A stretch of DNA of 5,791 bases from Candidatus Methanoplasma sp. (GTDB taxonomy: Archaea; Thermoplasmatota; Thermoplasmata; Methanomassiliicoccales; Methanomethylophilaceae), in NCBI GenBank assembly GCA_031274665.1, contig JAISPV010000110.1, forward strand, positions 1-5,791. Direction: 5' to 3'. The notes under the pieces are model-generated. The model had not been told where the DNA came from and made no database searches. It was given only the letters and a program-made list of their open reading frames with translations. Within the stretch, counting starts at the first letter, position 1. The number at the start of each line of letters is the position of its first letter. This document shows, in pieces, positions 1 to 5,791 of this stretch. The position numbers were made by a program, and so were the translations under genes.

Positions 1-2
1 GA

Positions 3-86
3 GACACTCCGCAGAGGAAGATAAGGAGTGCGAACACACAGCAGAGCAGGGAATATGATTTTTCCGTTGCCCAAAAGGAGGGCTGA
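3..86 (+). CDS. Possible 3' end of an upstream gene (partial, uncertain)
   Basis: The frame beginning at base 3 is open to a TGA at 84-86, three bases before the dnaG start and just after its Shine-Dalgarno sequence. It would encode about 27 C-terminal residues, polar and ending in VAQKEG. Such close spacing is typical of an archaeal operon, and the codons (AGG, AAG, ATA, CAG) resemble those of the genes that follow. Another frame is open to a TGA at 56-58 and would give an acidic tail, and a third stops at 22-24, so the correct frame cannot be chosen from so little sequence. The stretch may instead be plain 5' leader. No product can be named. Confidence 0.25.
   Translation, partial: DTPQRKIRSANTQQSREYDFSVAQKEG
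76..81 (+). promoter_or_regulatory. Shine-Dalgarno site of dnaG
   Basis: AGGAGG lies eight bases before the ATG at 90, inside a longer AAAAGGAGGG purine run. It is the clearest ribosome binding site in the window and fixes the dnaG start. It implies that dnaG is translated from a leadered transcript, unlike the pyrophosphatase gene further on. Confidence 0.85.
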
Positions 87-89
87 CAA

Positions 90-1634
90 ATGAACATCGA
101 TCCAAACGCAACGAAATACATGATAAAAGCAAAGATCACCGCCGACGGAGTCGTCGAGAAACCCGATGTGGTCGGGGCGATCTTCGGACAGACGGAAGGA
201 CTCTTGGGAGAGGACCTCGATCTCAGGGACCTTCAGAAGACAGGCAGAATAGGAAGAATAGAAGTAGAGGTCGTCTCGAAAGGAGGAAAATCCGAAGGGA
301 TAATATACGTCTCATCAAGCCTGGACCAGGTAGAGACTGTGATAATAGCGTCGTCGCTCGAGACCATCGACAGGGTGGGACCGTGCAAGGCGGGCATAAG
401 GGTCCTCGGAATAGAGGACGTTCGGATAATAAAAAGAGAGAAAGTGGTCGAACGCGCGAAAGAACTTCTCAACGAAATGATAAGCCAGTCGAAAGGGTCC
501 TCGGCCGACCTCACGCAGAGCATCAGACAGAGCATACAGGTAGAGGAGATCACAACATACGGAAAGGACAGATGTCCTGCCGGACCTGGCGTCAAGGATT
601 CGGAATCGATAATCATCGTCGAAGGAAGGTCCGATGTCCTCAACCTCCTGAAAGCGGGCATCAAGAATGCAATTGCAGTCGAAGGGACCAACATCCCCAA
701 AACAGTGCAGGACCTCTCCAGAGAGAAAGTGGCCACGGCGTTCGTGGACGGCGACAGAGGAGGAGAACTGATCCTGAGGGAACTTTTCCAGACATCCGAG
801 ATAGATTTCGTCGCCCGTGCGCCACGTGCACATGAGGTGGAGGAGCTCTCGACCAAACAATTGGTAAAGTGCCTGCGCAACAAGGTCCCCGGAGACCAGT
901 ACATGGAGATGAACGGTCTCACGGCGGAGGAGAAGGAGACCCCCCCGCCCGAGGATGAGGACAGGACGAGGAAGGTCCGCGACGACAGGAACAGGAAGGA
1001 ACGCGGCGAGAAAAAGCCAAGACGCGACTTTGACGAAGCGGATAACGGCAGGAGAGGCCGCGAAAGGTTCAACAGCGACAACGTCGAGAGGTTCAGGAAA
1101 AAGGTCGACGAACCGGCGAGCGAAGAGCCTGCCGAAGAGGCTCAGGAAGAGGACGGCGAAGAGTCTGCTGACGAAAAACCGAGAAAAGGCCGTACCCAGC
1201 AATGGTCTGACGCATCAGCGGCAAACCGTGACAATCAGGACGAAAAGCCGAGAAAAGGCCGTGTTCCGAAACAGCAGGATAATGAGAAGTCCGCAAGGAC
1301 GCTCCGCGGAAAGAAGGACAGGAACACAAAGACCCTTTCCACAGAACAGGAGGCATTCAGGGATATGCTGCTGGACATGTCTTCCACACACAACGCCAAA
1401 CTCCTTGCGGAGGACAACTCCGTGATAAAGGAGATCGCCGTCAAGAACCTGGTCAACTCACTCAAAGAGGATTCGGACGAGATAGCGGTGATAGTATTCG
1501 ACGGCGTGATATCGCAGAGGATACTGGACGTTTCTGTCGAAAAGGGCATCAAGACGATCGTCGGGACCCGTAAAGGCAATATAACCAAGATGCCGGCGGG
1601 GACCACAATCCTTACCAAAGAGGACCTCTATTAA
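90..1634 (+). CDS. dnaG: Archaeal DnaG-type primase (Toprim), exosome-associated family
   Basis: A 514-residue archaeal DnaG. Family knowledge: these proteins have a Toprim catalytic domain, show primase activity in some archaea, and are stable partners of the RNA exosome, where they help bind A-rich RNA. Residues 1-170 form the archaeal N-terminal region (start MNIDPNATKYMIKAKITADG). Toprim spans about 172-250, with the glutamate motif VEGRSD (E178), the metal-binding pair FVDGDRGG (D220, D222) and the late acidic motif AHEVEEL. Residues about 278-415 are a low-complexity linker rich in E, K, R and D. The conserved C-terminal domain runs from about 416 (LSTEQEAFRDML) to the end. Archaeal DnaGs are usually about 400-480 residues, so the excess lies in the linker. 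The start is set by AGGAGG eight bases upstream. The LonB-like ATPase gene follows after 11 bases and is probably cotranscribed. The family is near certain; whether the protein mainly primes DNA or serves the exosome here cannot be read from sequence. Confidence 0.96.
   Translation: MNIDPNATKYMIKAKITADGVVEKPDVVGAIFGQTEGLLGEDLDLRDLQKTGRIGRIEVEVVSKGGKSEGIIYVSSSLDQVETVIIASSLETIDRVGPCKAGIRVLGIEDVRIIKREKVVERAKELLNEMISQSKGSSADLTQSIRQSIQVEEITTYGKDRCPAGPGVKDSESIIIVEGRSDVLNLLKAGIKNAIAVEGTNIPKTVQDLSREKVATAFVDGDRGGELILRELFQTSEIDFVARAPRAHEVEELSTKQLVKCLRNKVPGDQYMEMNGLTAEEKETPPPEDEDRTRKVRDDRNRKERGEKKPRRDFDEADNGRRGRERFNSDNVERFRKKVDEPASEEPAEEAQEEDGEESADEKPRKGRTQQWSDASAANRDNQDEKPRKGRVPKQQDNEKSARTLRGKKDRNTKTLSTEQEAFRDMLLDMSSTHNAKLLAEDNSVIKEIAVKNLVNSLKEDSDEIAVIVFDGVISQRILDVSVEKGIKTIVGTRKGNITKMPAGTTILTKEDLY
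1170..1262 (+). repeat. In-frame 24-base direct repeat in the dnaG linker
   Basis: Two 24-base copies at 1170-1193 and 1239-1262 differ at one base (AAACCG versus AAGCCG) and both encode DEKPRKGR (residues 361-368 and 384-391 of DnaG). They are 69 bases apart, exactly 23 codons, so the frame is kept. The single mismatch is a synonymous lysine codon change. The near identity suggests recent in-frame duplication during linker growth, or selection for a repeated basic peptide. The 45 bases between copies are not obviously duplicated. Confidence 0.8.
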
Positions 1635-1645
1635 GAGAAGATAAA

Positions 1646-3166
1646 ATGAAAGACAGGAAAGCGGCGTGTTCGTGGGAAGATATCGGCGATATAAGGAGCA
1701 CGGATGAGATACTCATCCCCTCCGATCCCCTGGACCGCGTGCTCGGTCAGGAGGAAGCGATATATCTGGCGAAGATCGCCGCGATACAGCGCAGACATCT
1801 TCTTCTCGTAGGCCCGCCGGGTACCGGGAAATCTATGATAGCCCGTGCCCTTTCGATGAACCTCCCGAAACCGAAACAGGAGATAAGGGTGGTCAGGAAC
1901 CCGGAGAACCCCGAGAGGCCATTCCTTGAGATACTGGACGAGGGGCAGGTACAGGATGAGGATGACATACGCGCAGAGTCCGTGGGAAAGCTTCTGGAAC
2001 CGCAGAGCGCGCCAAAGAACGTCTCCGAAAGGCTCGGCTATCTGTGCAAGAGCTGCGGGAAGTACTCGCATCCTGCCGACGTTAACTGTCCGTACTGTAA
2101 TAAAAGTAAAATTGAAATAGGTCCGAACTCGAATCCTTTCGGAGACCTGCTCAGCGGGATGCTGGAAGCGGCGATGCCGCAGGGCGTGATACCCGGAAAG
2201 GAAAGGGTGAACACCACAAGGGTGCTCCCCGACGGGACCGAGGAGACAGTGGTCTTCGAACGTGCGGGCGACCATATCAGGAAACTTGACGACAAAGCTC
2301 TCCAAAAAAGGAACCAGCTGAACAAGAGGACCAATCAGAAGGTGCTTGTCAAACTCAACAGGAACCCGTTCGTCCTCGCTACAGGCGCGTCCGAGACGGA
2401 GTTGCTCGGAGATGTCAGGCACGACCCTTACGGCGGCCACGAGAAGCTCGGGACCCCCGCATACGAAAGGGTCACCGCCGGATCCATCCACGAAGCGCAT
2501 GAAGGAGTACTGTTCATCGACGAGATATCCCACTTGGGTAACCTGCAGAGGTTCATACTGACCGCAATGCAGGAAAAGAAGTTCCCCATTGTCGGCCACA
2601 ATCCCCAATCGGCGGGCGCGAGCGTCAAAGTGGATGATGTTCCGTGCGATTTCATTCTGGTGGCCGCATGCAACATACAGGACCTTGAGAACATCCTTTC
2701 CCCCCTGAGATCGAGGATGATCGGCGGAGGATACGAAGTGCTTGTCGACACGGCAATGCCCGACAATTCCCGCAACCGCGCAAAATATGCCCAGTTCGTC
2801 GCTCAGGAAGTGATGATGGACGGGCGCATCCCCCACGCCACATTAGACGCCGTCGAAGCGATAATTGCCGAGGGAAGGATCCGTGCGAAATCCGACAATC
2901 AGCTCAACGCTCTCACGCTCAGGCTGAGGGAGCTGGGGGGCCTTATCAGGGCGGCAGGCGACATCGCGGTGATGGAAAATGCACCGCTGATAACCGCCGA
3001 TCTGATAAAAGAGGCAAGGAAGAGGTCCAGACCCGTTGAGGACCAGATCAGGGAAAGGTACGGTTCGTACATGAAAGGGATATCGAAGGACGTTTCCAGC
3101 GCACAGAAGGAAAAGTCTCAGTACTACTTTGAGAACGAGCACCTCGACGACCAGATGTTCAACTGA
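1646..3166 (+). CDS. LonB-like AAA+ ATPase lacking the protease domain, with zinc-ribbon insert
   Basis: A 506-residue AAA+ ATPase of the archaeal LonB type. Walker A is GPPGTGKS (56-63). The LonB signature before Walker B is intact: LLGDVRHDPYGG (253-264), LGTPAYERV (268-276), then Walker B GVLFIDE (287-293). Sensor 1 is LVAACN (N343), the arginine-finger region SPLRSR (352-357), and sensor 2 LTLRLRELGGLIRAAGDIA (423-441). Family knowledge: archaeal LonB is a membrane-anchored protease of about 620-650 residues with a C-terminal Ser-Lys protease domain. Here the protein ends about 40 residues after the AAA+ lid (RPVEDQIRERY, 462-472) with a polar tail, so the protease domain is absent. The Walker A to B insert has no hydrophobic span but carries C134-x2-C137-x10-C148-x2-C151, a zinc-ribbon pattern. 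I infer a soluble ATP-driven remodelling factor that binds protein or nucleic acid. The start lies 11 bases after the dnaG stop with only a weak GAGAAG upstream. A MoxR or Mg-chelatase assignment fits less well than LonB. Confidence 0.88.
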   Translation: MKDRKAACSWEDIGDIRSTDEILIPSDPLDRVLGQEEAIYLAKIAAIQRRHLLLVGPPGTGKSMIARALSMNLPKPKQEIRVVRNPENPERPFLEILDEGQVQDEDDIRAESVGKLLEPQSAPKNVSERLGYLCKSCGKYSHPADVNCPYCNKSKIEIGPNSNPFGDLLSGMLEAAMPQGVIPGKERVNTTRVLPDGTEETVVFERAGDHIRKLDDKALQKRNQLNKRTNQKVLVKLNRNPFVLATGASETELLGDVRHDPYGGHEKLGTPAYERVTAGSIHEAHEGVLFIDEISHLGNLQRFILTAMQEKKFPIVGHNPQSAGASVKVDDVPCDFILVAACNIQDLENILSPLRSRMIGGGYEVLVDTAMPDNSRNRAKYAQFVAQEVMMDGRIPHATLDAVEAIIAEGRIRAKSDNQLNALTLRLRELGGLIRAAGDIAVMENAPLITADLIKEARKRSRPVEDQIRERYGSYMKGISKDVSSAQKEKSQYYFENEHLDDQMFN

Positions 3167-3171
3167 ACAAT

Positions 3172-3187
3172 GCAAACTTTTTTCAAA
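3172..3187 (+). promoter_or_regulatory. Candidate BRE/TATA promoter for the pyrophosphatase gene
   Basis: GCAAAC followed by a T-rich TTTTTTCA lies about 24-31 bases before the ATG at 3209. That is where an archaeal BRE plus TATA element would sit if transcription began at the start codon itself. No Shine-Dalgarno sequence precedes this ATG, which agrees with a leaderless mRNA. The match to the TATA consensus is weak because the box is nearly all T, so this rests mainly on spacing. The same T-run (3178-3183) could act as an oligo-T terminator for the dnaG-ATPase unit, whose stop is 11 bases before it. Confidence 0.4.
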
Positions 3188-3208
3188 TTCTTACTATTAT
3201 GCGATATC

Positions 3209-3532
3209 ATGACAGTCAGGACGGTCAACAAACTTGTCAGAGACAAGGTACCCGGCATGATACTTTTGAACGGCGAGACGCCAAACTTCAGGATCCTGGA
3301 AGACGAGGAGTTCCTTGATGCGCTTAACGAAAAACTGTTGGAAGAGGTCGATGAGTACATGGGGTCCAAGAGCCTGGAAGAGCTGGCGGACATTCTCCAG
3401 GTGATCTGCGCGATCGCTGATGTCCTCGGCGGCGGCTACAAAGAGATAGAGTACATCATGGACGAGAAGGCTATCGAGCGCGGACGTTTCGAAACGCACG
3501 TCTTCCTCGAATCCGTCAGCGACGCGAAGTGA
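3209..3532 (+). CDS. MazG-superfamily house-cleaning NTP pyrophosphatase (COG4997-like)
   Basis: A small all-alpha protein of 107 residues. Family knowledge: such enzymes hydrolyse nucleoside triphosphates, often non-canonical ones, to the monophosphate and pyrophosphate, using Mg2+ held by acidic residues. The N-terminus VNKLVRDKVPGMI (residues 6-18) followed by RILEDEEFLDAL (28-39) is typical of the phosphoribosyl-ATP-pyrophosphohydrolase-like group COG4997. The metal motifs are ExxE within LLEEVDEY (E46, E49) and ExxD within EELAD (E58, D61). The C-terminus has the usual K-x2-RGRFE segment and a closing VFLESV. I chose the ATG at 3209 over the ATG at 3170: the family begins a few residues before NKLVRDK, and the 13 extra residues would be encoded by the T-rich promoter-like stretch. 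There is no Shine-Dalgarno sequence. Its stop abuts the stop of the convergent acetyltransferase gene. The true substrate is unknown, and HisE itself is unlikely in this isolated context. Confidence 0.87.
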   Translation: MTVRTVNKLVRDKVPGMILLNGETPNFRILEDEEFLDALNEKLLEEVDEYMGSKSLEELADILQVICAIADVLGGGYKEIEYIMDEKAIERGRFETHVFLESVSDAK

Positions 3533-3535
3533 TCA
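3530..3535. other. Palindromic shared stop junction of two convergent genes
   Basis: TGATCA at 3530-3535 is its own reverse complement. Its first half is the TGA stop of the plus-strand pyrophosphatase gene and its second half is the TGA stop of the minus-strand acetyltransferase gene, so the genes meet with no spacer base. Any terminator must lie inside the opposing gene, and the two mRNAs would have complementary 3' ends. Confidence 0.9.
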
Positions 3536-3982
3536 GGAGTTCCCCCGCACGCTGCACATCATCCTTAAGGCGCAGCCGCCGTTGTTATAGAAACTCTCCA
3601 GACGTTCTGCCGGCAGGAATCCTCTTTTTCTGTAGAAAGAAACTACATCGGCATTCTCCTCTCTGACCTCCAGCTGTAAAATGCATATTCCTTCCATAGA
3701 GGCGCGGAACTTGAGTTCTTCCAGCAGCCTGCTCCCGGCACCCATTCTTCTGTATCTCTGTTCAACCGCGAGGAGCTGTACCGAAGCCTTGCCGGAGGCG
3801 AGCTTCGCTCCGGAAATGAATCCGGCGACATTCCCGAAAGCATTGACCGCGACCAGCTGCCCGGCCGGCCACGCGTTGATGAAGAGCAGGAATATCTCGC
3901 GTAAGTAAGTCTCTTCGAGCGACCCGCATGCGATCTCATACACCCTGTCGATATCGGCGGCGGTCATATGTCTTACGAACAT
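3533..3982 (-). CDS. RimI-like GNAT N-acetyltransferase
   Basis: A GNAT-fold acetyltransferase of 149 residues from the ATG at 3982, or 150 if the adjacent GTG at 3985 is used; numbering here follows the GTG. The acetyl-CoA pyrophosphate loop is RRMGAG (79-84, R/Q-x2-G-x-G/A). The next strand and helix read LEVREENADVVSFYRKRGF (105-123). E106 and Y118 are 12 residues apart, the same relation as the proposed general base and acid (E103, Y115) of bacterial RimI. An aromatic ESFYNNGG loop and a closing ALRM strand also fit the RimI/Ard1 pattern. Family knowledge: these enzymes acetylate protein N-termini, and archaeal Ard1 has broad range. It follows the PLD gene by 13-16 bases on the same strand and is probably cotranscribed. 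The AGGAGGAG at the end of the PLD gene is about 30 bases upstream, too far for a normal ribosome site, so initiation may depend on translational coupling. The actual substrate is unknown, and small-molecule acetylation cannot be excluded. Confidence 0.87.
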   Translation of the reverse strand: MFVRHMTAADIDRVYEIACGSLEETYLREIFLLFINAWPAGQLVAVNAFGNVAGFISGAKLASGKASVQLLAVEQRYRRMGAGSRLLEELKFRASMEGICILQLEVREENADVVSFYRKRGFLPAERLESFYNNGGCALRMMCSVRGNS

Positions 3983-3998
3983 CACCGGCGTATCGGGA

Positions 3999-5791
3999 TC
4001 AGCGGTTAATACTCCTCCTCTTTATTACGATGCCGGCACCCCCGACTGCCATGAGGCACACCGCCGCAGCAGTCCAGATCGTACCGCCGTTCACGGGCGG
4101 CTCTTCATCGATAGCCACAAAGTATTCGCAGGAAGCCGTGTACACAGTACCGTTCATTGTTACGTTCACAGTGTGGAGACCCCTCGGGAGGCCCACGCAG
4201 ACGATCCTGTTTATGTCCGATCCTCTCAGAAAGCCGTTGCCGAGCACATCCCAGGTGTATGAGGAATCCGCCGGGCCTGAGACTGTGAAAACATAGATCG
4301 GCCTGCCGTTCGAAAAAAGCACATCACACACTATCTCAAGGCCCGTTTCCGCAACCGTGTGCTTATTGACGCCCCAGTCAAGGATGAATAGTTCCGCAAA
4401 GAACGCCGTTACCTCAGGGGAGTCTATGACAACGGCGAGTTCCCTGTTGTTCGTGAAGGAATTCTCCGTCCAGTTCACAGAGCCTACCCACACAAGGTCG
4501 TCGATGATCAGGCCTTTGTTGTGAATGAGAGTGAACGATGCCCCGCCGTTCAAAGAAATGGCCTTGATATCCGTGGTGAAGTTTATCGTATTGATGAACG
4601 CATCATTCTTGCCGCCGTTCGCAGACGAGTCAAGGATGAACCTTGCATCGACCCCTCTTTCGGCGGCTGATGACATCCACCCCAGCGGAGAGTCGCCGCA
4701 GACGGTCCGGTAGGAGCTTCCAAGGTCCAGCTGCTGGGAATATACTCTGGTCTCCGAATCCCCGATCAGCTGCCTCAGGACGGGACCGGAGTTGTCGGGG
4801 GACAGCACGGGCATGACCCGGGCGTCGTATGCAGCTGTTTCCTGATATTCCGTTGTCCGGCCGTAGGTAAGAACGCCCGAGTACGGCTTCAGTCCCGGAT
4901 AATGGTCCTGAAGAAGACCGACATCCCCATACCGCATATCCGTGTCATTGAGGAATATTCTCTTTACATATTCGGCAAATCCGCCGCTTTCGATCACAAC
5001 ACCCCAGCCGCGGTTGGTACAGCCAGGGCCAAGGTTGCCGGAGGTCCAATTCTCGGACGTGACGATGACCCGTTCCGAATCTATCACGGCGTATTTGTTA
5101 TGGAGGAAAGAGAACCTTTTTTGATCGCCGTTTATCCCGTCGTTGATAAGATATACCTCGGCGCCGGCATCGACAAGGGACCTCATGAGCGTGAGTTCCG
5201 TGATGATATCGTATCCCACTACGTTCCCTTCCAGAAGAATGCACACCTTTACACCTTTCTCTGAGGAAAGATCACACAACAGGGCGACAAGCTGAATGCT
5301 TGTCAGGAGATAGATGGATATCAGCACCTCGTACCGGGCCTTCTCGATCTCTCTGAAGATCGGAGCACCATGCGACTCTGGGAAACTGAATGGTGTAACG
5401 GCCGCATCGAAATACAATTCCGCTTCAAAGACATCGTTCGCGGGGCCGGGCCTGGTGACGATCCAGTCTGCTTGGGAAAATGTGCCGAGGGAACTCACTC
5501 TCACCATGTATTTGTTCGACGGAAGGCGCACAGGGTCTCCGATCCAGCCCTCATCGGCCTGTTTGTTCCCGTAACAGACCGCGTCGACCAATACGCCGTC
5601 ATGATACAGATAGACGTCATCGCCGGCGTCGGCAAGTCTGAAACTCCCTTTCTTTTGGATATGCTCGTCATCGATCGCGATCACATTGTCCCTTCCGGAG
5701 AACCAATCGTCCTCGGCGATGCTCCGGGCTATCGTCAGCCGTTCCCCCGGTTCGATGCGAATGTCTTTCACAAATGTGAGCGTCCCCTCTT
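3999..5791 (-). CDS. Surface-anchored PLD superfamily protein with lamin-tail domain (5' partial)
   Basis: The gene runs off the window end, so its N-terminus is missing. A GTG at 5771 could be called as a start, but the frame stays open to the edge and reads EGTLTF directly before it, continuing a lamin-tail domain (LTD). Numbering is from that GTG. LTD features are IRIEPGERLTIAR (4-16), FRLADAGDDVYLYHDG (44-59), VDAVCYGN (62-69) and the closing DWIVTRPGPAND (102-113). Two PLD half-sites follow: HNKYAVID (H224, K226, D231) then SENWT, and HNKGLIID (H417, K419, D424) then GSVNWT. Two HKD motifs normally build one phosphodiesterase active site, and GSxNWT resembles the Nuc-type nuclease branch. 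Residues about 474-555 look beta-rich and Ig-like. A hydrophobic segment at about 564-583 and a KRRSINR tail form a C-terminal anchor, placing the enzyme outside the cell; a signal peptide should lie beyond the window. Substrate (DNA, lipid or other phosphodiester) is undetermined. The acetyltransferase gene follows 13-16 bases downstream. Confidence 0.88.
   Translation of the reverse strand, partial: EGTLTFVKDIRIEPGERLTIARSIAEDDWFSGRDNVIAIDDEHIQKKGSFRLADAGDDVYLYHDGVLVDAVCYGNKQADEGWIGDPVRLPSNKYMVRVSSLGTFSQADWIVTRPGPANDVFEAELYFDAAVTPFSFPESHGAPIFREIEKARYEVLISIYLLTSIQLVALLCDLSSEKGVKVCILLEGNVVGYDIITELTLMRSLVDAGAEVYLINDGINGDQKRFSFLHNKYAVIDSERVIVTSENWTSGNLGPGCTNRGWGVVIESGGFAEYVKRIFLNDTDMRYGDVGLLQDHYPGLKPYSGVLTYGRTTEYQETAAYDARVMPVLSPDNSGPVLRQLIGDSETRVYSQQLDLGSSYRTVCGDSPLGWMSSAAERGVDARFILDSSANGGKNDAFINTINFTTDIKAISLNGGASFTLIHNKGLIIDDLVWVGSVNWTENSFTNNRELAVVIDSPEVTAFFAELFILDWGVNKHTVAETGLEIVCDVLFSNGRPIYVFTVSGPADSSYTWDVLGNGFLRGSDINRIVCVGLPRGLHTVNVTMNGTVYTASCEYFVAIDEEPPVNGGTIWTAAAVCLMAVGGAGIVIKRRSINR

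Noticed and set aside
233..1202. Two overlapping minus-strand open frames (282 and 295 codons) opposite dnaG
   Set aside because: Both sit under conserved DnaG sequence. Their serine-, arginine- and leucine-rich low-complexity translations mirror the charged codons of the sense strand.
1170..1262. The dnaG linker repeats as a CRISPR-like or mobile-element signature
   Set aside because: Only two copies are present, in frame within a coding sequence, without flanking inverted repeats or regular spacers.
955..1425. A 156-codon plus-strand frame within the dnaG linker
   Set aside because: Its R/T/K-rich composition is the frame-shifted reading of the charged linker. There is no independent start signal or known domain.
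1631..2836. A 401-codon open frame on the minus strand opposite the LonB-like ATPase gene
   Set aside because: It lies wholly antisense to a gene with clear AAA+ motifs, has no recognisable domain, is rich in H, C and R as shadow frames are, and has no convincing ribosome site. It is a by-product of GC-rich codon use.
3178..3183. The T6 run as a confident terminator of the dnaG unit
   Set aside because: Six T bases with no stem is within what archaeal oligo-T terminators can use, but it overlaps the likely promoter, so it is kept only as a possibility in the promoter entry.
3191..3199. TTACTATTA as an alternative TATA box
   Set aside because: It is only about 10-18 bases before the ATG at 3209, so transcription would begin inside the gene.
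3170..3208. An N-terminal extension of the pyrophosphatase to the ATG at 3170
   Set aside because: The extra 13 residues are encoded by the AT-rich gap, have no ribosome site, and precede the point where the family normally begins.

Overview
The window looks archaeal, most likely a mesophilic Thermoplasmatota-type methanogen lineage such as Methanomassiliicoccales. The archaeal assignment is firm: an archaeal-type DnaG primase and a LonB-type AAA+ module, which is the archaeal branch of Lon. The lineage is inferred from overall protein character and codon habits (frequent AGG and ATA, high GC) and was not checked by any search. The window holds five coding regions, packed tightly.

Region 1 (1-3166, + strand) is a two-gene unit. 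dnaG (90-1634) has a strong Shine-Dalgarno sequence and an unusually long charged linker between its Toprim core and its conserved C-terminal domain. Eleven bases later begins a LonB-like AAA+ ATPase (1646-3166). It keeps the whole ATPase module but has no protease domain and carries a four-cysteine zinc-ribbon motif in the insert where archaeal LonB normally has its membrane segments. It is the most unusual gene here.

Region 2 (3167-3532, + strand) is a short AT-rich gap followed by a small MazG-superfamily house-cleaning NTP pyrophosphatase. Its start looks leaderless: there is no Shine-Dalgarno sequence, and a BRE/TATA-like element sits at about the right distance upstream.

Region 3 (3533-5791, - strand) is a convergent pair: a secreted-type phospholipase D superfamily protein (cut off by the window edge at its N-terminus) and, 13-16 bases downstream, a RimI-like GNAT acetyltransferase. 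The PLD protein reads as lamin-tail domain, two HKD catalytic motifs, a beta-rich C-terminal region, a membrane anchor and a basic tail. The acetyltransferase stop codon directly abuts the pyrophosphatase stop codon.

The first unit concerns information processing (primase, exosome-associated DnaG, AAA+ remodeller) and the pyrophosphatase nucleotide-pool hygiene. The minus-strand pair concerns a cell-surface phosphodiesterase or nuclease and protein acetylation. I saw no RNA genes, CRISPR arrays or insertion sequences. There is no gene-free stretch longer than about 90 bases.
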